Shown one piece after another: positions 42,806 through 55,566 of a stretch of DNA of 64,000 nt; the first letter of the stretch is position 1, and the number at the start of each line of letters is the position of its first letter. Location: contig JAWLAN010000006.1 of the NCBI GenBank assembly GCA_041395385.1, positions 62,001 through 126,000 on the forward strand, in the 5' to 3' direction. The translations under genes were made by a program, and so were the position numbers. Under the pieces are notes generated by a model. That model searched no databases. It worked only from the letters and a program-made list of their open reading frames with translations, and was not told where the DNA came from. This DNA is from JAJVHZ01 sp041395385 (GTDB lineage: Bacteria > Pseudomonadota > Gammaproteobacteria > JAJPIJ01).

Positions 42806-43070
42806 ACGCGGACGCGGCGTCGGGCGTGGAGGGTGTTCAATACGGTGGGTCGGGGCATCGACGCCATTGTACGGACTCGCATACGCCGTCGCCACGACGC
42901 CGGTGGCGGAGAGCCGGCAATGCGTTGAGGGGGCGTCGCCGTACTGGTATTCTTCCGGCCTTTTCGACTGCCCCGGAGATGGCCGATCGCAGAGGCCTTG
43001 GTCCGGCCCTCGTCACGGTGTGCGCCGGCCCGCCAGCCGGGGCGGGCGTCGCCTTCGTTCGGAGTGGCAA

Positions 43071-44762
<1,692 letters not shown>

Positions 44763-44824
44763 CACGATGGCATGGAAGCTGCTGCGCCCCCGGGTACAAA
44801 TCCAAAGAATACGGAGCGCGCGCT

Positions 44825-45100
44825 ATGGAGGTGCAGGATTTCGTCTATCTGGTGGCGATCTGCTTCGTGCTCATGCTGTTCATGAGCTCGCTATCCACCG
44901 GCCGCCGGCGCCGTCGCAGGCGCCGCTCGAGCGCGTTTGCGCCGCCGACGACCGCGATCCAGGAAACCTCGACGGAGGTTGCGGACGCGCCGTCCGGGGA
45001 TGCTGCTGCGGCGCAATCGGGGAGTTCCCCCGAGAGTGCCGAGGCCGCGCCGTCGTCAACAGGTGACGACGGCGACACCACGATCCCGAGTTCCACCTGA
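44825..45100 (+). CDS. Hypothetical single-pass membrane protein
   Basis: 91 residues: a short acidic start, one hydrophobic helix (DFVYLVAICFVLMLFMSSL), a run of nine arginines and lysine-free basic residues, then a low-complexity Ala/Ser/Glu/Asp tail. The arginine run should hold the tail in the cytoplasm. GGAG is about ten bases upstream of the ATG. No family recognised. Located just after ilvD. Confidence 0.55.
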   Translation: MEVQDFVYLVAICFVLMLFMSSLSTGRRRRRRRRSSAFAPPTTAIQETSTEVADAPSGDAAAAQSGSSPESAEAAPSSTGDDGDTTIPSST

Positions 45101-45129
45101 CGACGGGGCATCGCCGCAGCCGTCAGCTG

Positions 45130-46035
45130 TCAGCTGTCCTCGTCCGCCCACTTGATGATGGCCACCCGCTTCCTGGGGCGGGGCCAGACCTGCGTATTGT
45201 TCACCACCGGCTTGCGCGGTGCGGGATTTTCCTGCGCGAGAGCGCCGACGGCCGTTCCGTCCTCGGAGCCCACCGTGCGGGTCCGGGTCGTCGCCGCGGT
45301 GACCGCCGTGTTGGCCTGGGCCGGGGCGATCGGCGTCAGCGAGCTCGCGCGCACGGGCGTCGCCCCCGACGCTCCATTCTTGCGGCCGATGCCCTCGTCG
45401 GCGTACTGCTTGAAGTACTGGACGACGCGGCGCACGTATTCCTGGGTCTCCGCATACGGCGGGATCTTGCGCCCGTACTGGATGACCGCGTTCTCCCCGG
45501 CGTTGTAGCCCGCGACCGCGAGCACCACGTTGTTGCTGAACATGTCCATCAGGTCGCGCAGGTAGCGCGTCCCGCCGTGGACGTTCTGCGCCGGATCGTA
45601 ACGGTCGCTGACCCCGTAACGTCTGCCGGTCTCGGGCATGAGCTGCATCAGGCCCACGGCTCCGGCGCGGGAAACGGCGTCCGGGCGATAGGCCGACTCG
45701 GCGGTGATGACGGCGTGAACGAGCTCGGGGGGCAGCTTGTTCCTGGCTGCCGCCTCCGCGATCAGATCGTTGTATTCCTCGCGACTTCGCACGAAGCGAG
45801 GACCGTGGGTATTCAGCGGCCGCGATACCCAGCCCTTCCAGGTCTTCACCAGCTTCATGCCGCCGGTCTTGTCGGGAGTATCGGTCAGCGTGACGCGACC
45901 GTACTTGTCGACGTACTTGTAGATGTCGGCGGTCGCGGAATGACTTAGCACCGTCGCCAGCACGGCAGACGCCAGCAGGGGCGTGAACCTGCCGCTGCAA
46001 CGCAGAGCAGCGCGTACGGACGAAATTGCCGGCAT
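45130..46035 (-). CDS. Lytic murein transglycosylase with DUF4124 N-terminus
   Basis: 301 residues with a signal peptide (about 1-36, cleavage near SATA), a DUF4124-like segment (DIYKYVDKYGRVTLTDTP) and an SLT domain. Catalytic Glu is in VITAESAYRPDA; GAVGLMQLMPETG and VAGYNAGENAV are the other SLT motifs. Cleaves peptidoglycan glycan strands, releasing 1,6-anhydro products, in the periplasm. The C-terminal 70 residues are low complexity and end in a basic tail. An AT-rich palindrome lies about 25 bases upstream. Confidence 0.88.
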   Translation of the reverse strand: MPAISSVRAALRCSGRFTPLLASAVLATVLSHSATADIYKYVDKYGRVTLTDTPDKTGGMKLVKTWKGWVSRPLNTHGPRFVRSREEYNDLIAEAAARNKLPPELVHAVITAESAYRPDAVSRAGAVGLMQLMPETGRRYGVSDRYDPAQNVHGGTRYLRDLMDMFSNNVVLAVAGYNAGENAVIQYGRKIPPYAETQEYVRRVVQYFKQYADEGIGRKNGASGATPVRASSLTPIAPAQANTAVTAATTRTRTVGSEDGTAVGALAQENPAPRKPVVNNTQVWPRPRKRVAIIKWADEDS

Positions 46036-46057
46036 TGGTTTAAGATTCCATCCTAAC

Positions 46058-46083
46058 TCATTGTTATATAATAATCACAATGA
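46058..46083. promoter_or_regulatory. AT-rich palindrome upstream of the lytic transglycosylase gene
   Basis: TCATTGT, 12 AT-rich bases, ACAATGA: a perfect 7-bp inverted repeat in the most AT-rich short stretch of the window, overlapping the pgpA stop. The centre (TTATTATATA on the minus strand) could serve as a -10 region. A regulator site is plausible but unnamed. Confidence 0.4.
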
Positions 46084-46572
46084 TATGAGCTTAGCAAATA
46101 CTTGAAGTATTGCCATCGCCAGCAGCCCGGCCGCCAGGTCATCCGCCATGATCCCCAGTCCACCGCTCAGGCGGCGGTCGAACCATCGGATCGGCCAGGG
46201 CTTGGCGATGTCCAACAACCGGAAAAGCAAGAACCCCGCCAGCACCCAGCCCCATCCCCCGGGGGCTCCGCACATCGTCACCAGGTAGCCGGCGACCTCG
46301 TCCCAGACGATGGACGGGTGATCGTGCACGCCCAGACGACGCGCTGCCCTGCCGCACACGGCGATACCGAGGACTATGGCCACCGCCGTGGCGACAAGGT
46401 AGCCGGCCAAGGGCAGGCCGTGCAACGCGAGATAGAGCACCACGCCGACCAGGGTCCCGAACGTCCCGGGCGCGCGCGGCACGCATCCCGCCCCGAACCC
46501 GAGCGCGATGAGATGGCCGGGATCCGTCAGCAGGCCAGATGGCGCTCTCGAGGCTTCGTTCCTGTTCATCAT
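46075..46572 (-). CDS. pgpA: Phosphatidylglycerophosphatase A
   Basis: Removes phosphate from phosphatidylglycerol phosphate at the inner membrane. 165 residues with GCVPRAPGTFGTLVGV, PSIVWDEVAGYLVTM, KPWPIRWFDRRL and IMADDLAAGL, all PgpA hallmarks, and about four hydrophobic helices. MMNRNE gives two possible ATGs (46572, 46569); the frame extends upstream without similarity. thiL, its usual neighbour, is not present here. Confidence 0.92.
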   Translation of the reverse strand: MMNRNEASRAPSGLLTDPGHLIALGFGAGCVPRAPGTFGTLVGVVLYLALHGLPLAGYLVATAVAIVLGIAVCGRAARRLGVHDHPSIVWDEVAGYLVTMCGAPGGWGWVLAGFLLFRLLDIAKPWPIRWFDRRLSGGLGIMADDLAAGLLAMAILQVFAKLISL

Positions 46573-46686
46573 TGCCCGACTGTCGCCTCGCCGACGCCTG
46601 CCGCCGGTGAGCGAGCCGCCGAACGGTGACTCGCATGCCGGCAATCCCCGCGCTCGGTACGGCGCACGGGTGACGAGGCAAAAGCT

Positions 46687-47160
46687 CTACTCCGCCACCA
46701 CCGATGCCACCGCCAGCGCCGCAATACCCTCGCCGCGACCGGTGAATCCCATCTTCTCCGTCGTCGTGGCCTTGACGTTCACCGAGTCGATCTCGACCCG
46801 CATGTCATTGGCCAGATTCTCGCGCATGGCCTGGATGTAGGGCGCGACCTTCGGCGCCTGCGCGATGATCGTCGCATCGACGTTGCCTACGCGCAGGCCT
46901 CGCTGCTGCAGCAGCGAGACGATGTGACGGAGCATGACCCGGCTGTCGATGCCCTCGATCGTCGGGTCCGTATCGGGAAAGTGCTTGCCGATGTCGCCCA
47001 GCGCCACCGCGCCCAGCAGGGCGTCGCAGACGGCGTGGATCACGACATCGCCGTCGGAATGCGCCTCCATCCCCCGCTCGTAGGGAATATCCACCCCGCC
47101 GAGCACCAGCCGGCGGCCTTCCTGGAAGCGGTGGGCGTCGAACCCCTGGCCTATGCGCAT
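46687..47160 (-). CDS. ispF: 2-C-methyl-D-erythritol 2,4-cyclodiphosphate synthase
   Basis: Fifth enzyme of the MEP isoprenoid pathway, a zinc-dependent trimer. 157 residues with GQGFDAHRF (metal ligands Asp and His), EAHSDGDVVIHAVCDALLGA, DIGKHFPDTDP and TTEKMGFTGRGEGI. The ATG lies inside the end of ispD (10-base overlap), so translation is coupled. Confidence 0.95.
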   Translation of the reverse strand: MRIGQGFDAHRFQEGRRLVLGGVDIPYERGMEAHSDGDVVIHAVCDALLGAVALGDIGKHFPDTDPTIEGIDSRVMLRHIVSLLQQRGLRVGNVDATIIAQAPKVAPYIQAMRENLANDMRVEIDSVNVKATTTEKMGFTGRGEGIAALAVASVVAE

Positions 47161-47855
47161 CGGGTCTCCTCCTGGTACCGCAGGTACAGCTCGGCGAGCT
47201 CGAGATCCTGCGGCCGGGTAATCTTGATGTTGTCGGCGTGGCCCTCGACGAGCCTGGGTGCCTGGCCGATCAGTTCCATGGCCTGCGCCTCGTCGGTCAC
47301 CTTCACCCCGCTCGCGAGGGCGCGTTCGATGGCGGCGGCCAGGGTACCGACTCGAAACATCTGCGGGGTGAGCGCGTGCCACAGGCCGCTGCGGTCCACG
47401 GTCGCGGTGATCGACAGGGCGCCGTCCGCCCTCTTCATGGTGTCGCGCACCGGCACCGCGAGTATGCCGCCCACCGGGTGATCGCTCAGCGCGTCGATCA
47501 TCGCGTCGATGTCCGTCTTGCGCACGCACGGACGCGCCGCGTCGTGCACCAGCGCCCAGTCTCCACCCTGCCCCGCCGACTCCAGAACCTTCAGCGCGTT
47601 GAGCACCGAATGGCAGCGCTCCGCGCCGCCATCGGCGCGCCGGATCCGCGGGCCGCCGGCCACGGGCAGCGTGGGCCAGATCGGGTCGTCGGCCGCGACG
47701 GCAACGACAACCCCGTTGATGCGCGGGTGGGAGACAAAGCGCTCCAGCGTGTGCTCGATGATCGTCCGTCCGCGCAGTGACAGATACTGCTTGGGGACCT
47801 CGGCGGCCATGCGCGTACCCACGCCGGCGGCGGGGATGACGGCCCAGTACGCCAC
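47151..47855 (-). CDS. ispD: 2-C-methyl-D-erythritol 4-phosphate cytidylyltransferase
   Basis: Attaches CMP to methylerythritol phosphate in the MEP pathway. 234 residues with the nucleotide loop PAAGVGTRM, PKQYLSLRGRTIIEHTL, ALVHDAARPCV and TDEAQAMELIG. Overlaps ispF by 10 bases and follows ftsB by five: the classic ftsB-ispD-ispF operon of gammaproteobacteria. Confidence 0.95.
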   Translation of the reverse strand: MAYWAVIPAAGVGTRMAAEVPKQYLSLRGRTIIEHTLERFVSHPRINGVVVAVAADDPIWPTLPVAGGPRIRRADGGAERCHSVLNALKVLESAGQGGDWALVHDAARPCVRKTDIDAMIDALSDHPVGGILAVPVRDTMKRADGALSITATVDRSGLWHALTPQMFRVGTLAAAIERALASGVKVTDEAQAMELIGQAPRLVEGHADNIKITRPQDLELAELYLRYQEETRCA

Positions 47856-47860
47856 CTGGG

Positions 47861-48187
47861 CTACTGCCGCGTGTCCGCCGTCAGGCGATCGGAGAGCGCG
47901 GATGCCGCGGGCAGATCGACGATCTGGTAGAAGACCTCGTTCTCCCTGATCATGCCCATCTCGCTGCGCGCCCGCTCCTCGACGGCGTCCAGTCCCTGCT
48001 TGAGATCCTGCACCTCGGCATCCAGTGCCAGGTTCCGCTCGCGCAGCGCGGCGTTCTCGCGCATCTGCGCCTCAATCCGGTGTTGCAGCGCCATCACCGA
48101 ACGCACGCCGCTGCGTGAGGACCACAGCTCGACCTGCGCGGCCGCCAGGGCGAGCAGCAGCGCTAGCGCTAACCAGCGCACGTCCAC
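47861..48187 (-). CDS. ftsB: Cell division protein FtsB
   Basis: 108 residues: a short cytoplasmic start, one membrane helix (LALALLLALAAAQVELW) and a periplasmic coiled coil (about 35-80) that pairs with FtsL in the FtsQLB divisome complex. The IRENEVFYQIVD end is characteristic. Start is a GTG (48187) or a second GTG two codons on (48181); a GGGGTGA favours the second. Confidence 0.9.
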   Translation of the reverse strand: MDVRWLALALLLALAAAQVELWSSRSGVRSVMALQHRIEAQMRENAALRERNLALDAEVQDLKQGLDAVEERARSEMGMIRENEVFYQIVDLPAASALSDRLTADTRQ

Positions 48188-48251
48188 TCACCCCGGGCTG
48201 ACAGATTTTTGACACTTTGATCAATCACACCAGTAGTTTAGCGCGATCTCC

Positions 48252-49529
48252 TCACAAATTATAGAAGGCCTTGCGTCCTGGATAGATCGCCTTGCTGCCG
48301 AGCTCGTCCTCGATGGCAAGCAGGCGGTTGTACTTCGCCACCCGATCCGAGCGCGACATCGATCCCGTCTTGATCTGGCCGCAGGAGGTCGCCACCGCCA
48401 GATCGGCGATGGTCGTGTCCTCGGTCTCGCCCGAACGGTGCGAGACCACCGCCGTGTAGCCGGCCTTCCTGGCCATCTTGATGGCCGCCATCGTCTCGCT
48501 GAGGGTGCCGATCTGGTTGACCTTGATCAGGATGGAGTTGGCGATCCCCTTCTTGATGCCTTCCTTGAGGATGGCGGTATTGGTGACGAACAGATCGTCA
48601 CCGACGAGCTGCACCCTCTTGCCCAGCTTCTTCGTCAGCAGGGCCCAGCCTTCCCAGTCGTTCTGGTCCTGGCCATCCTCGATCGTGATGATCGGATACT
48701 TCTTGCACCAGTCCGCGAGCATGTCGGCGAACTCCGCCGAGGAGAGCGCGCGCCGCTCGGACTCCAGGTGATACATGCCGTCCTTGTAGAACTCCGAGCT
48801 CGCGACGTCCAGCCCGATGAGTATGTCCTTCCCGGCCTTGTAGCCGGCCTTGGCAATCGCCTCGAGCACGATCTCGACGGCCGCGGCATTGGACGGGAGA
48901 TCGGGCGCGAATCCGCCCTCATCACCGACGGCGGTGCTCATCCCCTTGCCCGCGATCACATTCTTCAGCGCATGGAACACCTCGGCGCCGTAGCGTATCG
49001 CCTCCCGGAAGGTGGGCGCCCCGACGGGCAGGATCATGAATTCCTGGAGATCCACGCTGTTGTTTGCATGGGCGCCGCCGTTGATGATGTTCATCATCGG
49101 CACCGGCATCTGGTATGGAGCCTTGCCGAGATATCTGTACAGCGGCACGCCCTTCTCGTTGGCGGCAGCGCGTGCCACGGCCATCGAAACGGCGAGCAGC
49201 GCGTTCGCGCCGAGGCGCGCCTTGTTGGGCGTTCCGTCCAGATCGATCATGGTCTGGTCGATGTCGGACTGCTCGTCCACCGGCATGCCCTTCAGGGCCT
49301 TGGCGATCTCGCCGTTGACGTTGGCCACCGCCTTGAGCACTCCCTTGCCGCCGTATCGCTCCTTGTCGCCATCGCGCAGCTCGATGGCCTCGCGCTCGCC
49401 CGTGGAGGCGCCGGAGGGAACGGCTGCCATCCCCATCGCGCCCTTGGCCGTCCATACCTCCGCCTGCACCGTCGGATTGCCCCGGGAGTCAATGATCTCG
49501 CGGGCAACTATCTTCTTGATCTTCGACAC
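48252..49529 (-). CDS. eno: Enolase
   Basis: Interconverts 2-phosphoglycerate and phosphoenolpyruvate. 425 residues with IDSRGNPTVQAEV, PSGASTGEREA, GDEGGFAPDL, the IEDG metal-ligand segment, VGDDLFVTN and the signature LIKVNQIGTLSET, SHRSGETEDTTIADLAV. Starts with GTG (VSKIKKIVARE) after GAGGA; the frame is open further upstream without similarity. In the pyrG-kdsA-eno gene string. Confidence 0.96.
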   Translation of the reverse strand: MSKIKKIVAREIIDSRGNPTVQAEVWTAKGAMGMAAVPSGASTGEREAIELRDGDKERYGGKGVLKAVANVNGEIAKALKGMPVDEQSDIDQTMIDLDGTPNKARLGANALLAVSMAVARAAANEKGVPLYRYLGKAPYQMPVPMMNIINGGAHANNSVDLQEFMILPVGAPTFREAIRYGAEVFHALKNVIAGKGMSTAVGDEGGFAPDLPSNAAAVEIVLEAIAKAGYKAGKDILIGLDVASSEFYKDGMYHLESERRALSSAEFADMLADWCKKYPIITIEDGQDQNDWEGWALLTKKLGKRVQLVGDDLFVTNTAILKEGIKKGIANSILIKVNQIGTLSETMAAIKMARKAGYTAVVSHRSGETEDTTIADLAVATSCGQIKTGSMSRSDRVAKYNRLLAIEDELGSKAIYPGRKAFYNL

Positions 49530-49659
49530 GTGTATTTCCTCTTTTCCTGAATTGTTCGTTGGACGAGCCGGGCCGATGCCGCGGCGGCGCCGTTCGATGC
49601 GGGCGACGGAGGTCACCGGGCGCGCGCGATTCTGTCCGCTGCGACCGCACGTTCGAAGG

Positions 49660-50530
49660 TCAGCTGGCGTCCTCGCCCACCGCGAGATCCACTCGTCGGC
49701 GGCGGCGCCGCTCCACGCCGTCGGGCGGGCCCGGCGCGTGCCGCGCCTTGACCACGTCGTCGAGCTCTTTCAGCATCGCGAGCAACGCCGGCATCTCGGC
49801 CAGCGGCCAGGAATTGGGTCCGTCGCTCAGCGCCTGTTCCGGATTCGGATGGGTCTCCATGAACAGGCCGGCAATGCCCACCGCCACGGCCGCGCGCGCC
49901 AGCGGCGCCACGAACTCCCGCTGTCCTCCCGAGGCCGAGCCCTGCCCCCCCGGCATCTGCACGGAATGCGTCGCATCGAACACCACCGGGCAGCCGGTCT
50001 CGCGCATCACCACCAGCGAGCGCATGTCCGAGACCAGGTAGTTGTATCCGAAAGAGGTCCCCCGTTCGCAGACCATGATCTGATCGTTGCCCGTGGCCTT
50101 GGCCTTGGCGACCACGTTCTTCATGTCCCAGGGCGCGAGAAACTGGGCCTTCTTGATGTTCACCGGCTTGCCGGTGCGGGCGACGTTCTGGATGAAGTTC
50201 GTCTGCCGGCACAGGAACGCGGGCGTCTGCAGCACGTCGACGACGGCGGCGACCTCGTTCAGAGGCGTGTCCTCGTGCACGTCGGTAAGCACCGGCAGCT
50301 GCAGCTGCTGGCGGACCTTGCTCAGTATCTTCAGCCCCTGCTGGAGTCCGGGACCGCGATAGCTCTCGTGCGAGGTCCGGTTGGCCTTGTCGAACGACGC
50401 CTTGAAGACGTAGGGGATGCCGAGCCTGGCCGTGATCTCCTTCAGGCGGCCGGCCACCTCCATGACCAGCTGCTCGCTCTCGATGACGCAAGGACCCGCG
50501 ATCAGGAAAAAAGGCTGATCGGAGCCGACC

Positions 50531-50550
<20 letters not shown>
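49660..50550 (-). CDS. kdsA: 3-deoxy-8-phosphooctulonate synthase
   Basis: Condenses PEP and arabinose 5-phosphate into KDO 8-phosphate for lipopolysaccharide. 296 residues with FFLIAGPCVIESEQ, KASFDKANRTSHESYRGPGL, LTDVHEDTPL, RQTNFIQNVARTGKPVNIKK and THSVQMPGG. An arginine-rich tail of about 15 residues extends past the E. coli end. The ATG overlaps the pyrG 3' end by 20 bases. Presence implies a Gram-negative outer membrane. Confidence 0.95.
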
Positions 50551-52198
<1,648 letters not shown>

Positions 52199-52375
52199 TG
52201 CCACGGTCCTCCGATCCCGCCCGCATCGCGGTGCCCGCGCCGCCAACCCCGGGCGCTCGAAACGCACTCGCTTATGGGCCGCGACGCTACCAGAACGGTC
52301 TCTATTTCTCAATCGCGAAGACGGCCCTACCACGCGTTAAAATGGCTTTCCCCAACCCTGCACGAGCGACCCCAT

Positions 52376-53233
52376 TTGAGTGATCTCGACCGGCGCGGAC
52401 TGGCGGCGGCCGTCGGCGCCTCGTTGCTGATGGCGGCCATGGGCGCCTTCATCAAGGTCGCCTCGCAGGAAATCAACAACAACATGGTCGTGTTCCTGCG
52501 CAACGCCTTCGGCCTGGCCTTCCTGCTGCCGGGGCTGCTGCAGCTCGGCCCGGATCTGATGCGAACCCGCCGATTGCCGGCGCACCTGGGCAGGTCGCTC
52601 GCAGGCCTGGCGGCCATGTACTGCTTCTTCTACGCGATCGCCCACATGAACCTGGCCGAGGCGGTGTTGCTGAACTTCAGCTCACCGGTGTTCACCGCCT
52701 TGCTCGCCGCGCTGTGGCTGAAGGAGTCGCTGTCGCGGACGACGCTGGCCGCCGTGCTCGTCGGACTGCTCGGCATCAGCCTCATCCTCAAGCCGGTGCC
52801 AGGTCATTTCACGCCGGTCTCGCTCATCGGCGCGGCCTCGGCGATGCTCGCGGCGGTGGCCATGGTGAACATCCGCAGCATGGCCGCCACCGAGCCGACC
52901 TGGCGGATCGTGCTGTACTTCTCGACCATCAGCACGGCGGCGTCCGCCGTTCCACTGGCCTGGGACTGGCAGACCCCCTCCGGACGGTCACTGCTCGCGA
53001 TGGCAGCGGCCGGCCTCTGTGCCAGCGTCGGACAGCTGCTGCTCACCTACTCCTACGCCTCGGCGCCGGCGGCGAAGGTGGGCACCATCAATTACTCCAC
53101 GGTGATCTTCGCCGGCCTGTTCTCCTGGTGGTTCTGGAACGAGCGCCCGGACTGGGCGTCGTTGCTCGGCGCGCTGCTGGTCATCGGCGCCGGGGTCCTG
53201 GTCGTCAAACGCTCGCCCGGCGAGGCCGATTGA
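52376..53233 (+). CDS. DMT-superfamily transporter (EamA repeats)
   Basis: 285 residues with about ten membrane helices in two EamA repeats, e.g. LAGLAAMYCFFYAIAHMNLAEAV trimmed to its helix core, and FAGLFSWWFWNERPDWASLLGALLVIGAGVLVV at the end. Probably a metabolite exporter; substrate unknown. The frame is open far upstream, but that is pyrG antisense; a TTG at SDLDRRGLAAAVG is the best start seen, with weak upstream signals. Diverges from pyrG. Confidence 0.8.
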   Translation: MSDLDRRGLAAAVGASLLMAAMGAFIKVASQEINNNMVVFLRNAFGLAFLLPGLLQLGPDLMRTRRLPAHLGRSLAGLAAMYCFFYAIAHMNLAEAVLLNFSSPVFTALLAALWLKESLSRTTLAAVLVGLLGISLILKPVPGHFTPVSLIGAASAMLAAVAMVNIRSMAATEPTWRIVLYFSTISTAASAVPLAWDWQTPSGRSLLAMAAAGLCASVGQLLLTYSYASAPAAKVGTINYSTVIFAGLFSWWFWNERPDWASLLGALLVIGAGVLVVKRSPGEAD

Positions 53234-53744
53234 ACGCACGCCGCGATCGACGCCGACCGCGCCTCTGCATCGTGATTCGACCCGCCCTCCGGCTCCCCGC
53301 ACGACGCCCGCGCAGCGCCGCCCCGGCTGACGCGTCAATCCCATGGAATCATAGAGTTAAAGACAGAGTCGATCGGCGGCTCGGACGCCAGCCCGCGGCT
53401 GGACCGGCCCCCGGACCACGGCGCCCGAGCCCCGGCGCGTAGGCGTCGAAAGGCCGTCGACCGGGACTGCGTAGCCACATGCGGGAGGCGCCGCAACAAT
53501 CCGATTCACGTTCGAGCGGGGCTCAGGCTAGACTATGGGCTTCGTCCGTACGCATGACCGAGGCGGCGGTGCAGGGGCGCGATCGTTCCTACGCACCGGG
53601 AGTTCCTTGAGCCCTCCGGCTCCCATCGCGGCGTCTGTTTCGGTCGCCCTCGCCGTCACCGCCCCCGTCGGTAACGTTGGCTTCGCGCCGGGAGCGCCGA
53701 CGGGCAAGTAACGAGCATCCACAACAAGCATTTAAGGAGCATCC
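53234..53744 (+). other. Intergenic leader of fhs, no gene seen
   Basis: 511 bases between the transporter stop and fhs. No frame with family resemblance on either strand. It holds a small GAGCC/GGCTC hairpin (53609-53622) and a larger stem-loop near the fhs ribosome site. No convincing promoter picked. Confidence 0.5.
53664..53704 (+). promoter_or_regulatory. Stem-loop in the fhs leader
   Basis: CCCGTCGG and CCGACGGG pair perfectly across a 25-base interior that can form a second small stem (GGC-GCC) followed by GGGAG. It ends 40 bases before the fhs ATG, with no T run, so it is not a standard terminator. The layout faintly recalls the ZTP riboswitch core, which often precedes fhs, but the conserved 3' element is missing. 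Confidence 0.35.
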
Positions 53745-55421
53745 ATGCTGTCCGATATTGAAATTGCCCAAAAAGCGACGATGAAACCCGTCATCGAACT
53801 CGCCAGAGAAAAGCTCGGGATCGATGCGAGGTACCTCGAACCCTACGGTCACTACAAGGCCAAGCTCTCGCTCGACTATCTGCGCGAGATCGAGAAGAAA
53901 CCGGACGGCAAGCTCATACTGGTCACGGCAATCAGCCCCACACCCGCGGGCGAGGGCAAGACGACCACGACCGTCGGACTCGGCGACGCCCTGAACAGGA
54001 TAGGCAAGAAGGCGATCATCTGCCTGCGCGAGCCCTCGCTCGGGCCCGTGTTCGGCGTCAAGGGCGGGGCCGCCGGCGGCGGTCATGCGCAGGTCGTCCC
54101 CATGGAGGACATCAACCTGCACTTCACCGGCGACTTCCACGCCGTCGGCGCGACCCACAACCTGCTCTCGGCGCTGATCGACAATCACATCAACCACGGC
54201 AACGCGCTGCGCATCGACCCGCGGCTCATCCAATGGAAGCGCGTCCTCGACATGAACGACCGCGCGCTGCGCAAGATCGTCATCGGCCTGGGCGGCACCG
54301 CCAACGGCTTCGCGCGCGAAGACGGCTTTGACATCGTGGTCGCCTCCGAGATCATGGCGATCCTCTGCCTGGCCACCTCGCTGCGGGATCTCAAGGAACG
54401 CCTGGGCCGCATCGTGATCGGCTACACGCAGGGAGACCGCAAGCCGGTGTATGCGCGCGACCTCAATGCGCACGGCGCGATGGCCACGGTGCTGAAGGAC
54501 GCGATCAAGCCCAACCTGGTGCAGACCCTGGAGAACAATCCCGCCTTCATCCATGGCGGGCCGTTCGCGAACATCGCCCATGGCTGCAACAGCGTCACCG
54601 CGACCAAGACGGCGCTGAAGCTTGCCGACTACTGCGTCACCGAGGCCGGCTTCGGCGCGGATCTCGGCGCGGAGAAGTTCATCGACATCAAGTGCCGCAT
54701 GGCCGGTCTGAATCCCTCCGCGGTGGTGCTGGTCGCGACCATCCGGGCGCTGAAATTCCACGGCGGGGTCAAGAAGGAGGACCTCAACAAGGAGAATCTC
54801 GGCGCGTTGGAGATGGGCATGGTCAACATCGAGCGGCACCTGACCAACATCCGAGATCACTACGGGCTGCCCTGCATCGTCGCCGTCAACCATTTTACCT
54901 TCGATACCGATGCCGAGGTCGACATGCTCCGGAAACGCATCGAGTCCCTGGGCGGTCGATTCGTCGTCGCCAAGCATTGGGCACACGGCGGCGCCGGGGC
55001 CGAGGATCTGGCTCGCACCGTGGTGGACGTGGTGGGTCACGCCAAGGGCAAGCACAAGTACGTGTATGACGACACCGATGCGCTCGCCGACAAGATCAAG
55101 GCAATCGCGACCAAGGTCTACGGCGCCGGCGAAGTGACCTTCAGCGACGCCGCCCGCAAGCAGCTCGAGGAATGGAACGGCGAGTACGGCAAGTTCCCGG
55201 TGTGCATGGCCAAGACGCAGATGTCGTTCACCGCCGATCCGAACGTCCGCGGCGCGCCCACCGGCCATACGCTGAACGTGCGCGAGGTGCGTCTTTCCAA
55301 CGGGGCCGGCTTCGTCGTCGCCATCTGCGGCGACATGATGACGATGCCGGGTCTTCCCAAGGTGCCTTCCGCGGAGAAGATCAACATAGACGAGAACGGC
55401 GTGGTGACCGGCCTGTTCTAG
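53745..55421 (+). CDS. fhs: Formate-tetrahydrofolate ligase
   Basis: Makes 10-formyl-THF from formate, ATP and THF; one-carbon metabolism. 558 residues with the ATP loop ISPTPAGEGKTTTTVGL, FGVKGGAAGGGHAQV, GDFHAVGATHNLLSA and the C-terminal GFVVAICGDMMTMPGLP. AAGGAGC precedes the ATG. Followed by a strong terminator, so probably a single-gene transcript. Confidence 0.96.
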   Translation: MLSDIEIAQKATMKPVIELAREKLGIDARYLEPYGHYKAKLSLDYLREIEKKPDGKLILVTAISPTPAGEGKTTTTVGLGDALNRIGKKAIICLREPSLGPVFGVKGGAAGGGHAQVVPMEDINLHFTGDFHAVGATHNLLSALIDNHINHGNALRIDPRLIQWKRVLDMNDRALRKIVIGLGGTANGFAREDGFDIVVASEIMAILCLATSLRDLKERLGRIVIGYTQGDRKPVYARDLNAHGAMATVLKDAIKPNLVQTLENNPAFIHGGPFANIAHGCNSVTATKTALKLADYCVTEAGFGADLGAEKFIDIKCRMAGLNPSAVVLVATIRALKFHGGVKKEDLNKENLGALEMGMVNIERHLTNIRDHYGLPCIVAVNHFTFDTDAEVDMLRKRIESLGGRFVVAKHWAHGGAGAEDLARTVVDVVGHAKGKHKYVYDDTDALADKIKAIATKVYGAGEVTFSDAARKQLEEWNGEYGKFPVCMAKTQMSFTADPNVRGAPTGHTLNVREVRLSNGAGFVVAICGDMMTMPGLPKVPSAEKINIDENGVVTGLF

Positions 55422-55467
55422 GATGCGGCCCCGCGGCTTTCGGCCGCGCGCTGCCGCCGTACGTGAC

Positions 55468-55494
55468 GGGGGGCATCGCGCCCCCTGTTTTTTT
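55468..55494 (+). terminator. Intrinsic terminator after fhs
   Basis: GGGGGC, ATCGC, GCCCCC, then TG and seven T, about 50 bases after the fhs stop. A textbook rho-independent terminator. Confidence 0.9.
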
Positions 55495-55566
55495 GCCCGC
55501 GTCGACTGCGGGCGCCGCTAGGCCGGGTGCTGATCCACCGATGCTCACGACCGGAGAGATGAACCG

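Noticed and set aside
53594..53602. CACCGGGAG resembling a ZTP riboswitch segment
   Set aside because: The flanking bases do not form the required P1 stem, and no conserved 3' element follows.
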